This document shows, piece after piece, positions 26,397-34,404 of a stretch of DNA of 64,000 bases. Each line of letters starts with the position of its first letter. Position 1 is the stretch's first letter. A program made the position numbers and the translations under genes. Source of the stretch: Xylanimonas allomyrinae (GTDB lineage: Bacteria; Actinomycetota; Actinomycetes; Actinomycetales; Cellulomonadaceae); contig NZ_CP035495.1 of NCBI RefSeq assembly GCF_004135345.1, forward strand, positions 2,790,001-2,854,000, read 5' to 3'. The notes under the pieces are model-generated. The model saw only the letters and a program-made list of their open reading frames with translations, was not told the DNA's origin and ran no database searches.

Positions 26397-27119
26397 TCAG
26401 ACGAGCACCGTTCCCCCGTCGACGACGCTGACCACGCCGGTCGCGTAGTCCTGCTCGATGAGGTGGACGTACTCCCGGGCGACGTCCTCGGGCTCCCCGA
26501 CGCGGCCGAGCGGCAGCGACTTGCCCGTGACCTCGTACATGAGTTCGCGGTCGGCCTCGGGCATCCCGGCCCACAGGGGGCTGCGCACCACGCCGGGGGC
26601 CACGGCGTTGACCCTCAGCGGGGCGAGTTCCACGGCCAGCGACCTGACGGCCGCGACGACCGCCCCGGAGACGGCCGCGCCGAGGAACCAGCCCGGGCCG
26701 CCCTTGAACGCTGCGGTGCCGGCGGTCAGCGTGATCGTGCCACCCTCGCGCAGGTACGGAACGGCCTGGCGCACGACGTCGAGCATGTGGACGAGCCGCA
26801 GCCCGAGGAACCGGGCCCCCGCCTCGGCCGTGTAGCCGTCGAGCGTGGTCGCCGCGAAGTTCTCCCCCGCGGTGTAGACGAGGTGGTCGAACGGGCCGAC
26901 GGCGTCGAGGAACGCAGCGACCGCGACGGGGTCGGATGCGTCGACGGCGTGCCCAGTAGCCGTGGGTGGCAGTTCGCGCAGGGCGGCGTCGACGCCGGCA
27001 GGGTTGCGTGACGCGACCACGACGGCCGCACCCTTCGCGGCGACGGCCTGCGCTGTGGCGAGGCCGAGCCCGCTGGTCCCGCCGATCACGACGACCTTGT
27101 GAGACGTGCTCAATGACAT
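26397..27119 (-). CDS. SDR-family protein lacking the canonical catalytic Tyr-Lys
   Basis: 240 residues with the Rossmann nucleotide-binding motif GGTSGLGLA near the N-terminus, the DAS segment, and the C-terminal SDR signature VNAVAPGVVRSPLW. Where a classical SDR has YxxxK, the aligned segment reads GAAVSGAVV, so both catalytic residues are missing. This fits a known atypical SDR subgroup and argues against classical dehydrogenase chemistry. Product and substrate are unknown. The LysR-type dyad 97 bp upstream suggests control by the downstream LysR protein. Confidence 0.8.
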   Translation of the reverse strand: MSLSTSHKVVVIGGTSGLGLATAQAVAAKGAAVVVASRNPAGVDAALRELPPTATGHAVDASDPVAVAAFLDAVGPFDHLVYTAGENFAATTLDGYTAEAGARFLGLRLVHMLDVVRQAVPYLREGGTITLTAGTAAFKGGPGWFLGAAVSGAVVAAVRSLAVELAPLRVNAVAPGVVRSPLWAGMPEADRELMYEVTGKSLPLGRVGEPEDVAREYVHLIEQDYATGVVSVVDGGTVLV

Positions 27120-27215
27120 GGGATGCTCCTCGGAACCTGGCGCAGCCGGGGGTCGGCTGCGCTGATCACCATCCCTCCGGGCGCCCGGGCCGGCTACTAC
27201 CTTCGAGGTCGGCGC

Positions 27216-27235
27216 GATACCCGGCAGGTATCACC
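27216..27235 (+). promoter_or_regulatory. LysR-type dyad, copy 2 (upstream of the SDR gene)
   Basis: GATACCCGGCAGGTATCACC, identical to the inverted copy at 24878-24897. It lies 97 bp upstream of the SDR start. ATACC-N5-GGTAT has the T-N11-A form of LysR operators. Confidence 0.65.
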
Positions 27236-27373
27236 CCAGGCCGACGGGTCGTGGCCGGGCGCCGAGAGGAGCCTAGCGTTGCGGGAACCTCGACACCCCG
27301 GCGGCCTCGCGCTGCACGCCGCACGCCCACGCCGGGTCGGCCCGTACGGGGCCGGCCTGGCGTGGGCGGTCGG

Positions 27374-27790
27374 TCAGTGGCCGTGCGGACCCGGCGCGGC
27401 GCTGCCGGTGTACTCGCCGAGGTCGGACACGAGCTGTGTCAGCGTCGCGTCGCTGTCGTAGCGCCGCTGGTGCAGCGCGGCGATCTTGGCGCCCATCGCG
27501 GGGTCGTCGTCGTCGGTGATGTCGAACGACGCGAACGTGTCGACGAGCGGCAGGCCGACTCGGTCGGTGTTCCGGTGTGCGGGGTGGATGAGGTATTCCC
27601 AGTAGCCGTCGAGGTCGTCGATCACGAAGGTCGCGCCCCACTCGTACTCCCCGCCGTGGTCGCGGCCGACGACGAAGGAGCGGACGGAGGGGATGACGCG
27701 GCCCTGGGTGCGCAGGCTCTCGAGCGCCTCCTCGAGCTGTTCGGCGGTGACGCCGGGCTTGATGGTGAAGCGGTTGCCGTGGACGATCAT
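27374..27790 (-). CDS. Dabb (stress-responsive alpha/beta barrel) family protein
   Basis: 138 residues. A ferredoxin-like Dabb fold is indicated by the N-terminal HGNRFTIKPGVTAEQLEEALESL, the central GGEYEWGATFVIDDLDGYWEYLIHPAHRNTDRVGLPL, and a final helix. Dabb proteins are small dimers of varied function, including polyketide cyclisation and stress response. It is the last gene of the apparent TetR-controlled unit (26 nt after the MFS gene), with ribosome site AAAGGA. Its substrate could be the compound sensed by the TetR protein (inference). Confidence 0.8.
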   Translation of the reverse strand: MIVHGNRFTIKPGVTAEQLEEALESLRTQGRVIPSVRSFVVGRDHGGEYEWGATFVIDDLDGYWEYLIHPAHRNTDRVGLPLVDTFASFDITDDDDPAMGAKIAALHQRRYDSDATLTQLVSDLGEYTGSAAPGPHGH

Positions 27791-27815
27791 GGTCGTTTCC
27801 TTTCGGTGGTGGTTT

Positions 27816-29120
27816 TCAGCGGCCGCGGTGCGGCCGGAGGAGGAACGGCGCGACGACGGCCGCGCCGGCGGTGGTGAGGAGTCCCGCGGCGGTGAAGGCG
27901 CCGTCGGGCCCGAGGGCGACCACGAGCGGCGCGGTCGCCAGCGGTGACACGAACTGCCCGAGGAAGATGCCGGTCACGAGCCCGGCGAGCACCCGGCCGC
28001 GACGTCCGCCCGGGGCGAGCTCGCCGAGGCGCAGGTTGAGGTTCGGCACGGTGAGCCCGACGCCGACCCCGCCGACGAGGAGCCCTGCGACGACCAGCCC
28101 GAGCCCGTCGGCCAGGCCGATCAGCGACCAGCCCGCTCCCAGCAGGACGAGCGCGGCCAGGGTGATGGCCGTGGGCGACAGGCGCCGACGCAGCGCGGGG
28201 AAGGCGAGCGAGCCGGCCAGGCTCGTCAGCGTCGACCCGGCGATCGCGACGCCCACGACGGCCGGCCCGAAGCCCGGCCCGCCGCCCAGTCCGCCCAGCA
28301 GGAACGGAAGCTGCGTCGGAGCCATGTAGAACACGCCGGTCGCCGCGAGGGCGAGCAGGTACAGCCCCGTCACGCGGGCGGCGGTGCGTGGCCCCGGCGC
28401 GCCGGACGACGTCGGGCCTCCCGCCGGTCGCGCAGCGAGGGCAGGGGCCCACCGCGACCGCGGGACCGCGACGAGGGCCAGGACGGCGATCGGCGCCGCA
28501 GCGGTGTAGAGCCAGAACGGGGCACGCCACCCGACGTCGGCGAGCAGCCCGGCGAGCGGCAGGAGCACCACCCCGCCGAGGCTGGCCGCCGCCTGCTGAT
28601 AGCCGAGGTAGGTGGCCCGCCGCGGGCCGGCGAACCAGTCCGTGAGGAGGGTGCTGACCGCCGTCGTGACCGCGCCGACGCCGAGGCCGAGCACCGCCCG
28701 GGAGGCGAGCAGCGAGCCCAGGTCCGGCACCACGAGCCCGGCCGACCCGGCCACCGCATACACCGCGAGCCCGCTGAGCAGGACAGGGCGGCGTCCGATC
28801 CGGTCGGCGAGCGCGCCCGCGAGAGGTGCGCCGACGGCGATGGCCAGCGACGTGATGGTCAGCGCGAGCCGGGCGAGGGTCTCGTCCCCGAGCCCTGCGG
28901 CCATCGCCGGAAGGCTCGGGGCGATGAGGGCCGGGGCCATGATCGTCAGTCCGGCGGCCGCGAGGACCGCCATCCGGGCGGCACGTCCGGGACCCCGTGC
29001 CGGGCGGGCGTCCGCGTCGCGGGACGCGGTCGGCGCGGGGTGTGCCGGGGACTCTTCCACGGCTGGCGTCACGGCCGGCGTCACGGCCGGCGTCACGGCC
29101 GGCGTCACGGTCAGGTCCAT
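27816..29120 (-). CDS. MFS efflux transporter
   Basis: 434 residues with 12 predicted membrane helices. The MFS motif A loop is present between helices 2 and 3 (GALADRIGRRPVLL), with a related sequence in the second half. It resembles drug/proton antiporters. The N-terminus carries four VTPA repeats encoded by a 12-bp tandem repeat (about 29066-29110). The ATG at 29120 lies 2 nt after the stop of the SRPBCC gene, so the two are co-translated. Part of the TetR regulon, consistent with an efflux role. Confidence 0.88.
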   Translation of the reverse strand: MDLTVTPAVTPAVTPAVTPAVEESPAHPAPTASRDADARPARGPGRAARMAVLAAAGLTIMAPALIAPSLPAMAAGLGDETLARLALTITSLAIAVGAPLAGALADRIGRRPVLLSGLAVYAVAGSAGLVVPDLGSLLASRAVLGLGVGAVTTAVSTLLTDWFAGPRRATYLGYQQAAASLGGVVLLPLAGLLADVGWRAPFWLYTAAAPIAVLALVAVPRSRWAPALAARPAGGPTSSGAPGPRTAARVTGLYLLALAATGVFYMAPTQLPFLLGGLGGGPGFGPAVVGVAIAGSTLTSLAGSLAFPALRRRLSPTAITLAALVLLGAGWSLIGLADGLGLVVAGLLVGGVGVGLTVPNLNLRLGELAPGGRRGRVLAGLVTGIFLGQFVSPLATAPLVVALGPDGAFTAAGLLTTAGAAVVAPFLLRPHRGR

Positions 29121-29122
29121 GG

Positions 29123-29740
29123 TCAGTCCCACAGGCTCAGTGCGAGCGCGAACGTGAGGACGGGGACGAGCAGCCAGGGCTCGGCCAGCACGAAGAGGGC
29201 GGTCAGGCCGAGCGACGTCCACGCCAGGACCTTGGCGGCCCGGCGGCGGCGCGTCTTGGCCGCGCGCTTGGCCACCTTCGCCTCGGCCTTGGCCCGCAGG
29301 CGCTCGAGCCACGCGGCGAGGGAGGCGTCGAGAGCCGCGCGCAGGTTCTCGGCGTCGGCCTGGACGGGGGCGCCCTCCCACGACTCGGCGGTGCGGACGA
29401 CGGTCGCATCGCCGTCGGCCGTGAACGTCCACTCGTGGATGCCGGTGATGCCTTGCGCCGGACCGCCCCAGAGGATGCGCCGCGGGGCGTCGACCGCGTA
29501 GACGGTCGAGGTGACCGCGAGGCCGTGCGTGGTCCACCCGAAGGTCGCACCGGGGACGAGCGGCCCGTCGGCGCGCGCCGACTCGACGTCGGCGTTCCAG
29601 GAAGGCCAGCCGTCGACGTCGGCGTGCAGTCGCCAGACCAGGTCGATCGGCGCCTGGACGCGGATCTCGCGGCGGACGACGACCGTGGCGGACTCGTCGA
29701 TGGTGGTGGGGAGGGTGGGAGTGGCGTCTTGTGTGTTCAT
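29123..29740 (-). CDS. SRPBCC-family protein with C-terminal membrane segment
   Basis: 205 residues. Residues about 20-150 fit the START/SRPBCC fold (RREIRVQAPIDLVWRLHADVDGWPSWNADVESA; GITGIHEWTFTADGDATVVRTAESWEG). A basic stretch (AKRAAKTRRRRAAK) leads to two hydrophobic segments at the end. SRPBCC proteins bind hydrophobic ligands; membrane tethering here is unusual. It is the first gene of the unit transcribed towards the MFS and Dabb genes, and the TetR-type operator at 29762 lies 22 bp before its start. Confidence 0.8.
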   Translation of the reverse strand: MNTQDATPTLPTTIDESATVVVRREIRVQAPIDLVWRLHADVDGWPSWNADVESARADGPLVPGATFGWTTHGLAVTSTVYAVDAPRRILWGGPAQGITGIHEWTFTADGDATVVRTAESWEGAPVQADAENLRAALDASLAAWLERLRAKAEAKVAKRAAKTRRRRAAKVLAWTSLGLTALFVLAEPWLLVPVLTFALALSLWD

Positions 29741-29761
29741 GATGGGTCCGATCGGATAGAG

Positions 29762-29779
29762 AGTGAACAGTCACTCACT
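29762..29779. promoter_or_regulatory. TetR operator copy 2, upstream of the SRPBCC-MFS-Dabb unit
   Basis: AGTGA-N8-TCACT, the same half-sites and spacing as the perfect palindrome at the TetR gene start (30472-30493). Confidence 0.6.
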
Positions 29780-29913
29780 TGCGTGGGCATGAGTGTGACG
29801 ACAGGCCGCGTCGGCAGGAGTCGTCGGCAGGAGTCGTCGGAAGGGGTCGCCGACATGGGGTCGCAGGCGGAATCGCGGGAGGTACAGGCGGTGCGGCTTG
29901 TGCCGCGAACCCG

Positions 29914-30470
29914 TCAGCCGGGGTGGCGGATGCCCTCCGTGAGGAGGCGTGCCCAGGCTTCGGGGACGTCGTCGATCTGCGCGGTGACGATGAGGTGGCA
30001 CAGCTGGCCGTACGCGACGAAACGTTGCACGGCCTCGTCCGAGGCGCGCGACCGGCTCTTGGCGAAGTCCACGACCTGCCGCAACCCGGCACGCAGCGCC
30101 TCGCCGATCTCGGGGAGCTCGGCGACCGACTGTGCGTGCACCTGGAGCATGAGCAGCGTGCGGTCGGTGATGAGGTGGGCGTAGGCGCCACCCATGGCGA
30201 CGAGGGTGCCGTCGGGCGACGGGTCCTCGGCGCCGTCGGCCCCGGCGGCGAGCGCCTCGACGATCTGGCCGAAGCAGCTCTCCAGCGCGGTGACGAACAA
30301 CCGCTCCTTCGAGGGAAGAGCTTGACCACGTAGGCCGGGGAGATCTTGGCAGCGCGGGCCACGTCGGCGATCGTCGTGCCGTGGTAGCCACCGCGGGCGA
30401 ACTCCCGGACCGCCGCCTCGGCGACGACCGGTTTGCGGAGCTCCGCGGTGGAGAGCGTGGCGCGCATCAT
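29914..30470 (-). CDS. TetR-family repressor (frameshifted at about 30314)
   Basis: The N-terminal frame gives the TetR helix-turn-helix (EFARGGYHGTTIADVARAAKISPAYVVKLFP). The rest, in another frame, gives SKERLFVTALESCFGQIVEAL and a full ligand-binding domain. One extra base in GGG 30313-30315 joins them into 185 residues. The start is the ATG at 30470 or the next codon at 30467. No ribosome site precedes it; TACATT lies 7 nt upstream and is part of the 22-bp operator, so a leaderless, autorepressed transcript is likely. It is followed in the same direction by the SRPBCC-MFS-Dabb unit, which carries a second operator. Confidence 0.82.
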
Positions 30471-30471
30471 A

Positions 30472-30493
30472 TGAGTGAATGTACATTCACTCA
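30472..30493. promoter_or_regulatory. Perfect 22-bp palindrome at the TetR gene start
   Basis: TGAGTGAATGT (30472-30482) followed at once by its exact reverse complement. It overlaps the proposed -10 (TACATT, minus strand 30483-30478) and abuts the TetR start codon, the classic arrangement of autoregulation. Confidence 0.75.
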
Positions 30494-30601
30494 CCCGACG
30501 GCGCAACCCCTTTGCCACCACCCAGAAATCCAGATCTCACTCGCCAGCGGCTAGAGGGACGGGCCACAGTCTCCGCCTCGACCGACACCCGCACGCGGCC
30601 T

Positions 30602-30847
30602 CTACCGCTTGTCCCGAGGCGGGTTGGGGTCATTCCCGGGCGCCACGGTGTCGGAGTCTCGGATCCGGCCGTCTCGTCTGTGGATCCGCACCTCGCCACC
30701 GCCAGCGTTGCCGGCGATCTGTCGGGCGCGATCCCGGGCCTGCGCCTGCGTGTCTGTGTGCGCACTGGCGCGAGATGCGCCAGGCGCCCTCACGTCCCAC
30801 CCGCCGCTCGGGTTCGGGACCACGTGCCGATCGCTCTGCTTGCTCAT
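30602..30847 (-). CDS. DUF2188-domain small protein
   Basis: 81 residues from the ATG at 30847, which is preceded by GGAGGG with a short 4-nt spacer; an ATG at 30859 is the alternative. The whole protein is one DUF2188 domain: HVVPNPSGGWDVRAPGASRAS, then GGGEVRIHRRDGRIRDSDTVAPGNDP. DUF2188 proteins are widespread in actinobacteria, cytoplasmic and of unknown function. It appears to be a single gene with an inverted repeat upstream (30890-30906). Confidence 0.85.
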   Translation of the reverse strand: MSKQSDRHVVPNPSGGWDVRAPGASRASAHTDTQAQARDRARQIAGNAGGGEVRIHRRDGRIRDSDTVAPGNDPNPPRDKR

Positions 30848-30889
30848 CCGGCCCTCCATCGCTGCAGCAGGTGGGCCCCTGGTGGGCTA

Positions 30890-30906
30890 CACCTGTCAAT
30901 CAGGTG
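30890..30906. promoter_or_regulatory. Inverted repeat CACCTG-N5-CAGGTG
   Basis: Exact 6-bp arms 43 bp upstream of the DUF2188 start. The minus strand reads CACCTGATTGACAGGTG, so a TTGACA word lies inside it. Possible operator over a -35. Confidence 0.35.
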
Positions 30907-30997
30907 CTCAGTACTCGGGTTCAGGTGTTAAGCGATGCCTACGAAACGTCTCTGCCCGATTACGAAAACTAGGCTGCGCGTCGACAACAATCGACCC

Positions 30998-32362
30998 TCA
31001 CGCCTGCATGTCCACAAACCGCGAGTAGTGCCCCTGGAACGCCACCGTGATCGTGTCCGTGGGCCCGTTGCGGTGCTTCGCCACGATGAGGTCGGCCTCG
31101 CCGGCGCGCGGGGACTCTTTCTCGTAGGCGTCCTCACGGTGCAGCAGGATGACCATGTCCGCGTCCTGCTCGATCGAGCCCGACTCGCGCAGGTCCGACA
31201 TCTGCGGCTTCTTGTCGCCGCGCTGCTCCGGCCCACGGTTGAGCTGTGACAGCGCGATGACGGGGACCTCAAGCTCCTTGGCCAGCAGCTTGAGCGCGCG
31301 AGAGAACTCGGAAACCTCTTGCTGACGCGACTCGACGCGTTTGCCGGAGGACATGAGCTGCAGGTAGTCGATGACGATCAGCTTGAGGTCGTGCCGCTGC
31401 TTGAGGCGGCGCGCCTTGGCTCGGATCTCCATGAGCGACATGTTGGGCGAGTCGTCGATGAACAGCGGCGCCTCGGACACCCGGCCCATGACCTTGGCGA
31501 GCTTCTGCCAGTCGTCGTCGCCCATGTTGCCGTTGCGCAGCTTCTGGAGGTGGACGCGCGCCTCGGCGGCGAGCAGGCGCATGGTGATCTCGTTGCGGCC
31601 CATCTCGAGCGAGAAGACGACCGAGGCCTGCCCGTGCTTGATCGAGGCGGAGCGCGCGATGTCGATGGCGAGGGTGCTCTTGCCGATAGCCGGTCGCGCG
31701 GCGATCACGATCATCTGCCCGGCGTGCAGCCCGTTGGTGAGCCGGTCGAGGTCGGCGAACCCGGTCGGCACGCCCGTCATGCCTTCCCCGCGGTGCCCGG
31801 CCGCCTCGATCTCGTCCATGGTCCCGCCGATGATCTCGGCGAGCGGCAGGTAGTCCTCGCTGGTGCGTCGCTCGGTGACGGCGTAGATCTCGGCCTGCGC
31901 GTTGTTCACGATGTCGTCGACGTCTCCGCCGTCGCGCGCGTAGCCGAGCTGGACGATGCGAGTCCCGGCCTCGACCAGGCGGCGCAGCACGGCCCTCTCC
32001 CGCACGATGCGCGCGTAGTAGCCGGCGTTGGCCGCCGTGGGGACACCCGCGACGAGGTCGGCGAGGTACGCCGCTCCCCCGACACGCTCGAGCTCGCCGC
32101 GCCGGCGCAGCTCGTCGGCGACGGTGATGCCGTCTGCGGGTTCCCCGCGCCCGTACAGGTCGATGATCGCGTCGTACACCGTCTCGTGGACGGGGCGGTA
32201 GAAGTCGCTGCCGCGGATCGTCTCGACGACGTCGGCGATGGCGTCCTTGCTGATGAGCATGCCGCCGAGAACGCTCATCTCGGCGTTGACGTCCTGCGGA
32301 GGGGTGCGGTCGAACGCTGCGGGCGACCCGTGATAGGAGGATTCGAGCTCCTCGATCGACAT
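30998..32362 (-). CDS. dnaB: Replicative DNA helicase DnaB
   Basis: 454 residues. The N-terminal primase-interaction domain (residues about 20-125) is followed by the RecA-like helicase domain with Walker A ARPAIGKST, Walker B LIVIDYLQLM, and the SQLNRGPE and R-rich DLRESGSIEQDAD motifs. It unwinds DNA at the fork as a hexamer. No intein is seen, unlike some mycobacterial DnaB proteins. Start ATG with a GAGCGGAG site. The 115 bp beginning 116 bp upstream contains an array of DnaA-box-like sequences. Confidence 0.97.
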   Translation of the reverse strand: MSIEELESSYHGSPAAFDRTPPQDVNAEMSVLGGMLISKDAIADVVETIRGSDFYRPVHETVYDAIIDLYGRGEPADGITVADELRRRGELERVGGAAYLADLVAGVPTAANAGYYARIVRERAVLRRLVEAGTRIVQLGYARDGGDVDDIVNNAQAEIYAVTERRTSEDYLPLAEIIGGTMDEIEAAGHRGEGMTGVPTGFADLDRLTNGLHAGQMIVIAARPAIGKSTLAIDIARSASIKHGQASVVFSLEMGRNEITMRLLAAEARVHLQKLRNGNMGDDDWQKLAKVMGRVSEAPLFIDDSPNMSLMEIRAKARRLKQRHDLKLIVIDYLQLMSSGKRVESRQQEVSEFSRALKLLAKELEVPVIALSQLNRGPEQRGDKKPQMSDLRESGSIEQDADMVILLHREDAYEKESPRAGEADLIVAKHRNGPTDTITVAFQGHYSRFVDMQA

Positions 32363-32477
32363 GCTGCTCCGCTCTCTGGCTGTCTGCTGGCTTCACCCAG
32401 GCCGTGTGTTCGTTCTACCGTGGGCCACCGACACTCCCGCGACGGTAGGTGCGCCCCGGCACCCCCGCAAACCGCCC

Positions 32478-32576
32478 TGTGGACGCCGGTGTGGACCATG
32501 GTGTGGACAACCCCGCACCTCTGTGCACAGCCCGTGGACAACACTGTGCACAACTGGGGACGAGTCCTGTGTACAA
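32478..32576 (+). promoter_or_regulatory. Phased array of seven DnaA-box-like 9-mers
   Basis: All in one orientation (complement of TTGTCCACA): TGTGGACGC 32478, TGTGGACCA 32490, TGTGGACAA 32502 (perfect), TGTGCACAG 32522, CGTGGACAA 32533, TGTGCACAA 32545 and TGTGTACAA 32568. Spacings are 12, 12, 20, 11, 12 and 23 bp, i.e. about one or two helical turns. It sits between divergent dnaB and the MATE gene. Likely a DnaA-binding control region. Confidence 0.65.
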
Positions 32577-32635
32577 CGCGAGACGAGTGCGCTGACCTGG
32601 AACGACGTTTCCCTCAGCCTGTGGAGGAGAAGAAG

Positions 32636-34024
32636 TTGAGTGAGGTGCCTCGCACCCCGGGCGCGCCGCGACCCGGCGCTGAGCAGATGCCGTCACGCGG
32701 GCCTGCTCGCGGACCGTCGCTCGACCGCGAGATCCTCGCGCTCGCCGTGCCCGCCCTCGGCGCCCTCGTCGCCGAACCGCTCTTCGTCCTGGTCGACTCC
32801 GCCGTCGTCGGCCGACTCGGCACGGCCCAGCTCGCCGGGCTCGCGCTCGCCTCGAACCTGCTGCTCACCGTCGTCGGGCTGTGCGTCTTCCTCGCCTACG
32901 CGACCACCGCCGTCGTCTCACGGCTCGTCGGTGCCGGACGTGAGCGTGACGCCCTCCAGGCCGGGATCGACGGCATGTGGCTCGCCGTGGTCGTCGGCGT
33001 CGCGCTCGGCGTCGCCGCGTGGCTCGGTGCGCCGGCCGCGGTGGGCGCCCTCGGCGGCACCGGCGACGTCGCCACCCACGCCGTCACCTACCTGCGCGCC
33101 TCAGCCGCCGGACTGCCCGGCATGCTGCTCGTCCTCGCCGCGACCGGCGTGCTGCGCGGCCTCAAGGACACGCGCACACCGCTCGCCGTCGCGTCCGCCG
33201 GCGCCGTCGTCAACGCCGTCGTCAACATCGCCCTCGTCTACGGGGCGGGGCTGGGCATCGCGGGATCGGGCCTCGGGACGGCGCTCACCCAGCTCGGCAT
33301 GGGGGCGACCCTCACGGTCGTCGTGGTCCGTGGCGCCCGACGCCGCGGCGCCTCGCTGCGACCGGCCGCAGGCGGGATCTGGGCGAGCGTGACCGCAGGG
33401 GTGCCGCTGCTCGTGCGGACGGCGTCGCTGCGCATCGCGATCCTGCTCACCGTCGCCGTCGCGACGCGCCTCGGCGACGTCACGCTCGCCGCCCACCAGG
33501 TCGTCAACAGCATCTGGGGACTCGCGGCCTTCGCGCTCGACGCGCTGGCCATCGCCGCCCAGGCGCTGGTCGGTCATGGCCTCGGCGCCCGCGACCTCGG
33601 CCACGTGCGCGCCGTGCTCGGCCGCTGCCTGCGCTGGGGTGTGCTCGCGGGCACCGCGATCGGCGTCCTCGTCGCCGCGACCGGATGGTGGATCGCACCG
33701 CTCTTCAACCCCGACGACGGCGTCCGCGCCGCCGTGGCGGCCGGGCTCGCGGTGTGCGGGCTGCTGATGCCGATGGCGGGCTGGGTGTTCGTGCTCGACG
33801 GCGTGCTCATCGGTGCCGGGGACGGCCGCTACCTGGCCGTCGTCGGGATGGTGACGCTCGCCGCCTACGCGTCGGCAGCCCTCGCCGTGGGCGTGTGGGC
33901 CCCGGACGGCGCAGTCGGCCTGGCGTGGCTGTGGGCGGCGTTCGCCGGGGTGTTCATGCTCGCGCGCGCCCTGACCACAGGGCTGCGAGCGAGGGGTACC
34001 CGCTGGATGGTCCCCGGCGCCTGA
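32636..34024 (+). CDS. MATE-family multidrug efflux transporter
   Basis: 462 residues with 12 helices. MATE features: LALAVPALGALVAEPLFVLVDSAVVGRLGTAQLAGLALA in the first half and the matching ASLRIAILLTVAVATRLGDVTLAAHQVVNSIW at the start of the second. These are typical of the DinF-like/actinobacterial branch. The start is a TTG at 32636 with an ideal GGAGGA 7 nt upstream; no ATG or GTG has such a site. In the family it exports cationic or other drugs using the sodium or proton gradient. It is divergent from dnaB and shares the DnaA-box region. Confidence 0.88.
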   Translation: MSEVPRTPGAPRPGAEQMPSRGPARGPSLDREILALAVPALGALVAEPLFVLVDSAVVGRLGTAQLAGLALASNLLLTVVGLCVFLAYATTAVVSRLVGAGRERDALQAGIDGMWLAVVVGVALGVAAWLGAPAAVGALGGTGDVATHAVTYLRASAAGLPGMLLVLAATGVLRGLKDTRTPLAVASAGAVVNAVVNIALVYGAGLGIAGSGLGTALTQLGMGATLTVVVVRGARRRGASLRPAAGGIWASVTAGVPLLVRTASLRIAILLTVAVATRLGDVTLAAHQVVNSIWGLAAFALDALAIAAQALVGHGLGARDLGHVRAVLGRCLRWGVLAGTAIGVLVAATGWWIAPLFNPDDGVRAAVAAGLAVCGLLMPMAGWVFVLDGVLIGAGDGRYLAVVGMVTLAAYASAALAVGVWAPDGAVGLAWLWAAFAGVFMLARALTTGLRARGTRWMVPGA

Positions 34025-34338
34025 CCCAGCGCGCGACCCAGCGCGCGACCCGGCGCGCGACCCGGTGCACGACCCGTGCGCTGCGGTGGCCGGCGCTGCG
34101 GGCGCCAGCACCGGAGATGGCCGGCACTCCGGTCGCCAGCGCCACTGGCGGCGGGCGCTGCGGGCGCCGACACTGCCGATGGCCGGTGCTCTGGCCGCCG
34201 ACACCGTCGATGGCCGGTGCTGCGCCGAGACGCTGCTCGGGCAGAGCGCCGCCTGCACCCCCTGCCACCGAGGGCCGCCCCGTCGGCAGAAGAAGCAAGA
34301 CCGGCCGCGGAACCGACGCGGCCCGCGCCGAACGCGAA
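34025..34338. other. Intergenic repeats between MATE and rplI
   Basis: About 310 bp with no gene. Four 12-bp units ACCCAGCGCGCG or ACCCGGCGCGCG run from the last base of the MATE stop codon to 34071. A longer imperfect repeat (GATGGCCGGTGCT words about 35-45 bp apart) covers 34110-34240. Confidence 0.6.
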
Positions 34339-34377
34339 AGCCCCGGTCCCCCACCGGACGGGTGGGGAACCGGGGCT
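34339..34377 (-). terminator. Strong hairpin after rplI
   Basis: AGCCCCGGT pairs with ACCGGGGCT, and after one mismatch a further 7 bp pair (CCCCACC with GGTGGGG) around a 5-nt loop. It lies 28 nt past the rplI stop in its direction and could also stop plus-strand transcripts from the MATE gene. Confidence 0.7.
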
Positions 34378-34404
34378 CGCCAGCTCTCGGGCGAGGGCGT
34401 CAGC

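Noticed and set aside
32478..32576. DnaA-box array as the chromosomal origin
   Set aside because: dnaA, dnaN and an AT-rich unwinding element are not adjacent; the flanking genes are dnaB and a MATE exporter. Kept as a possible DnaA control site only.
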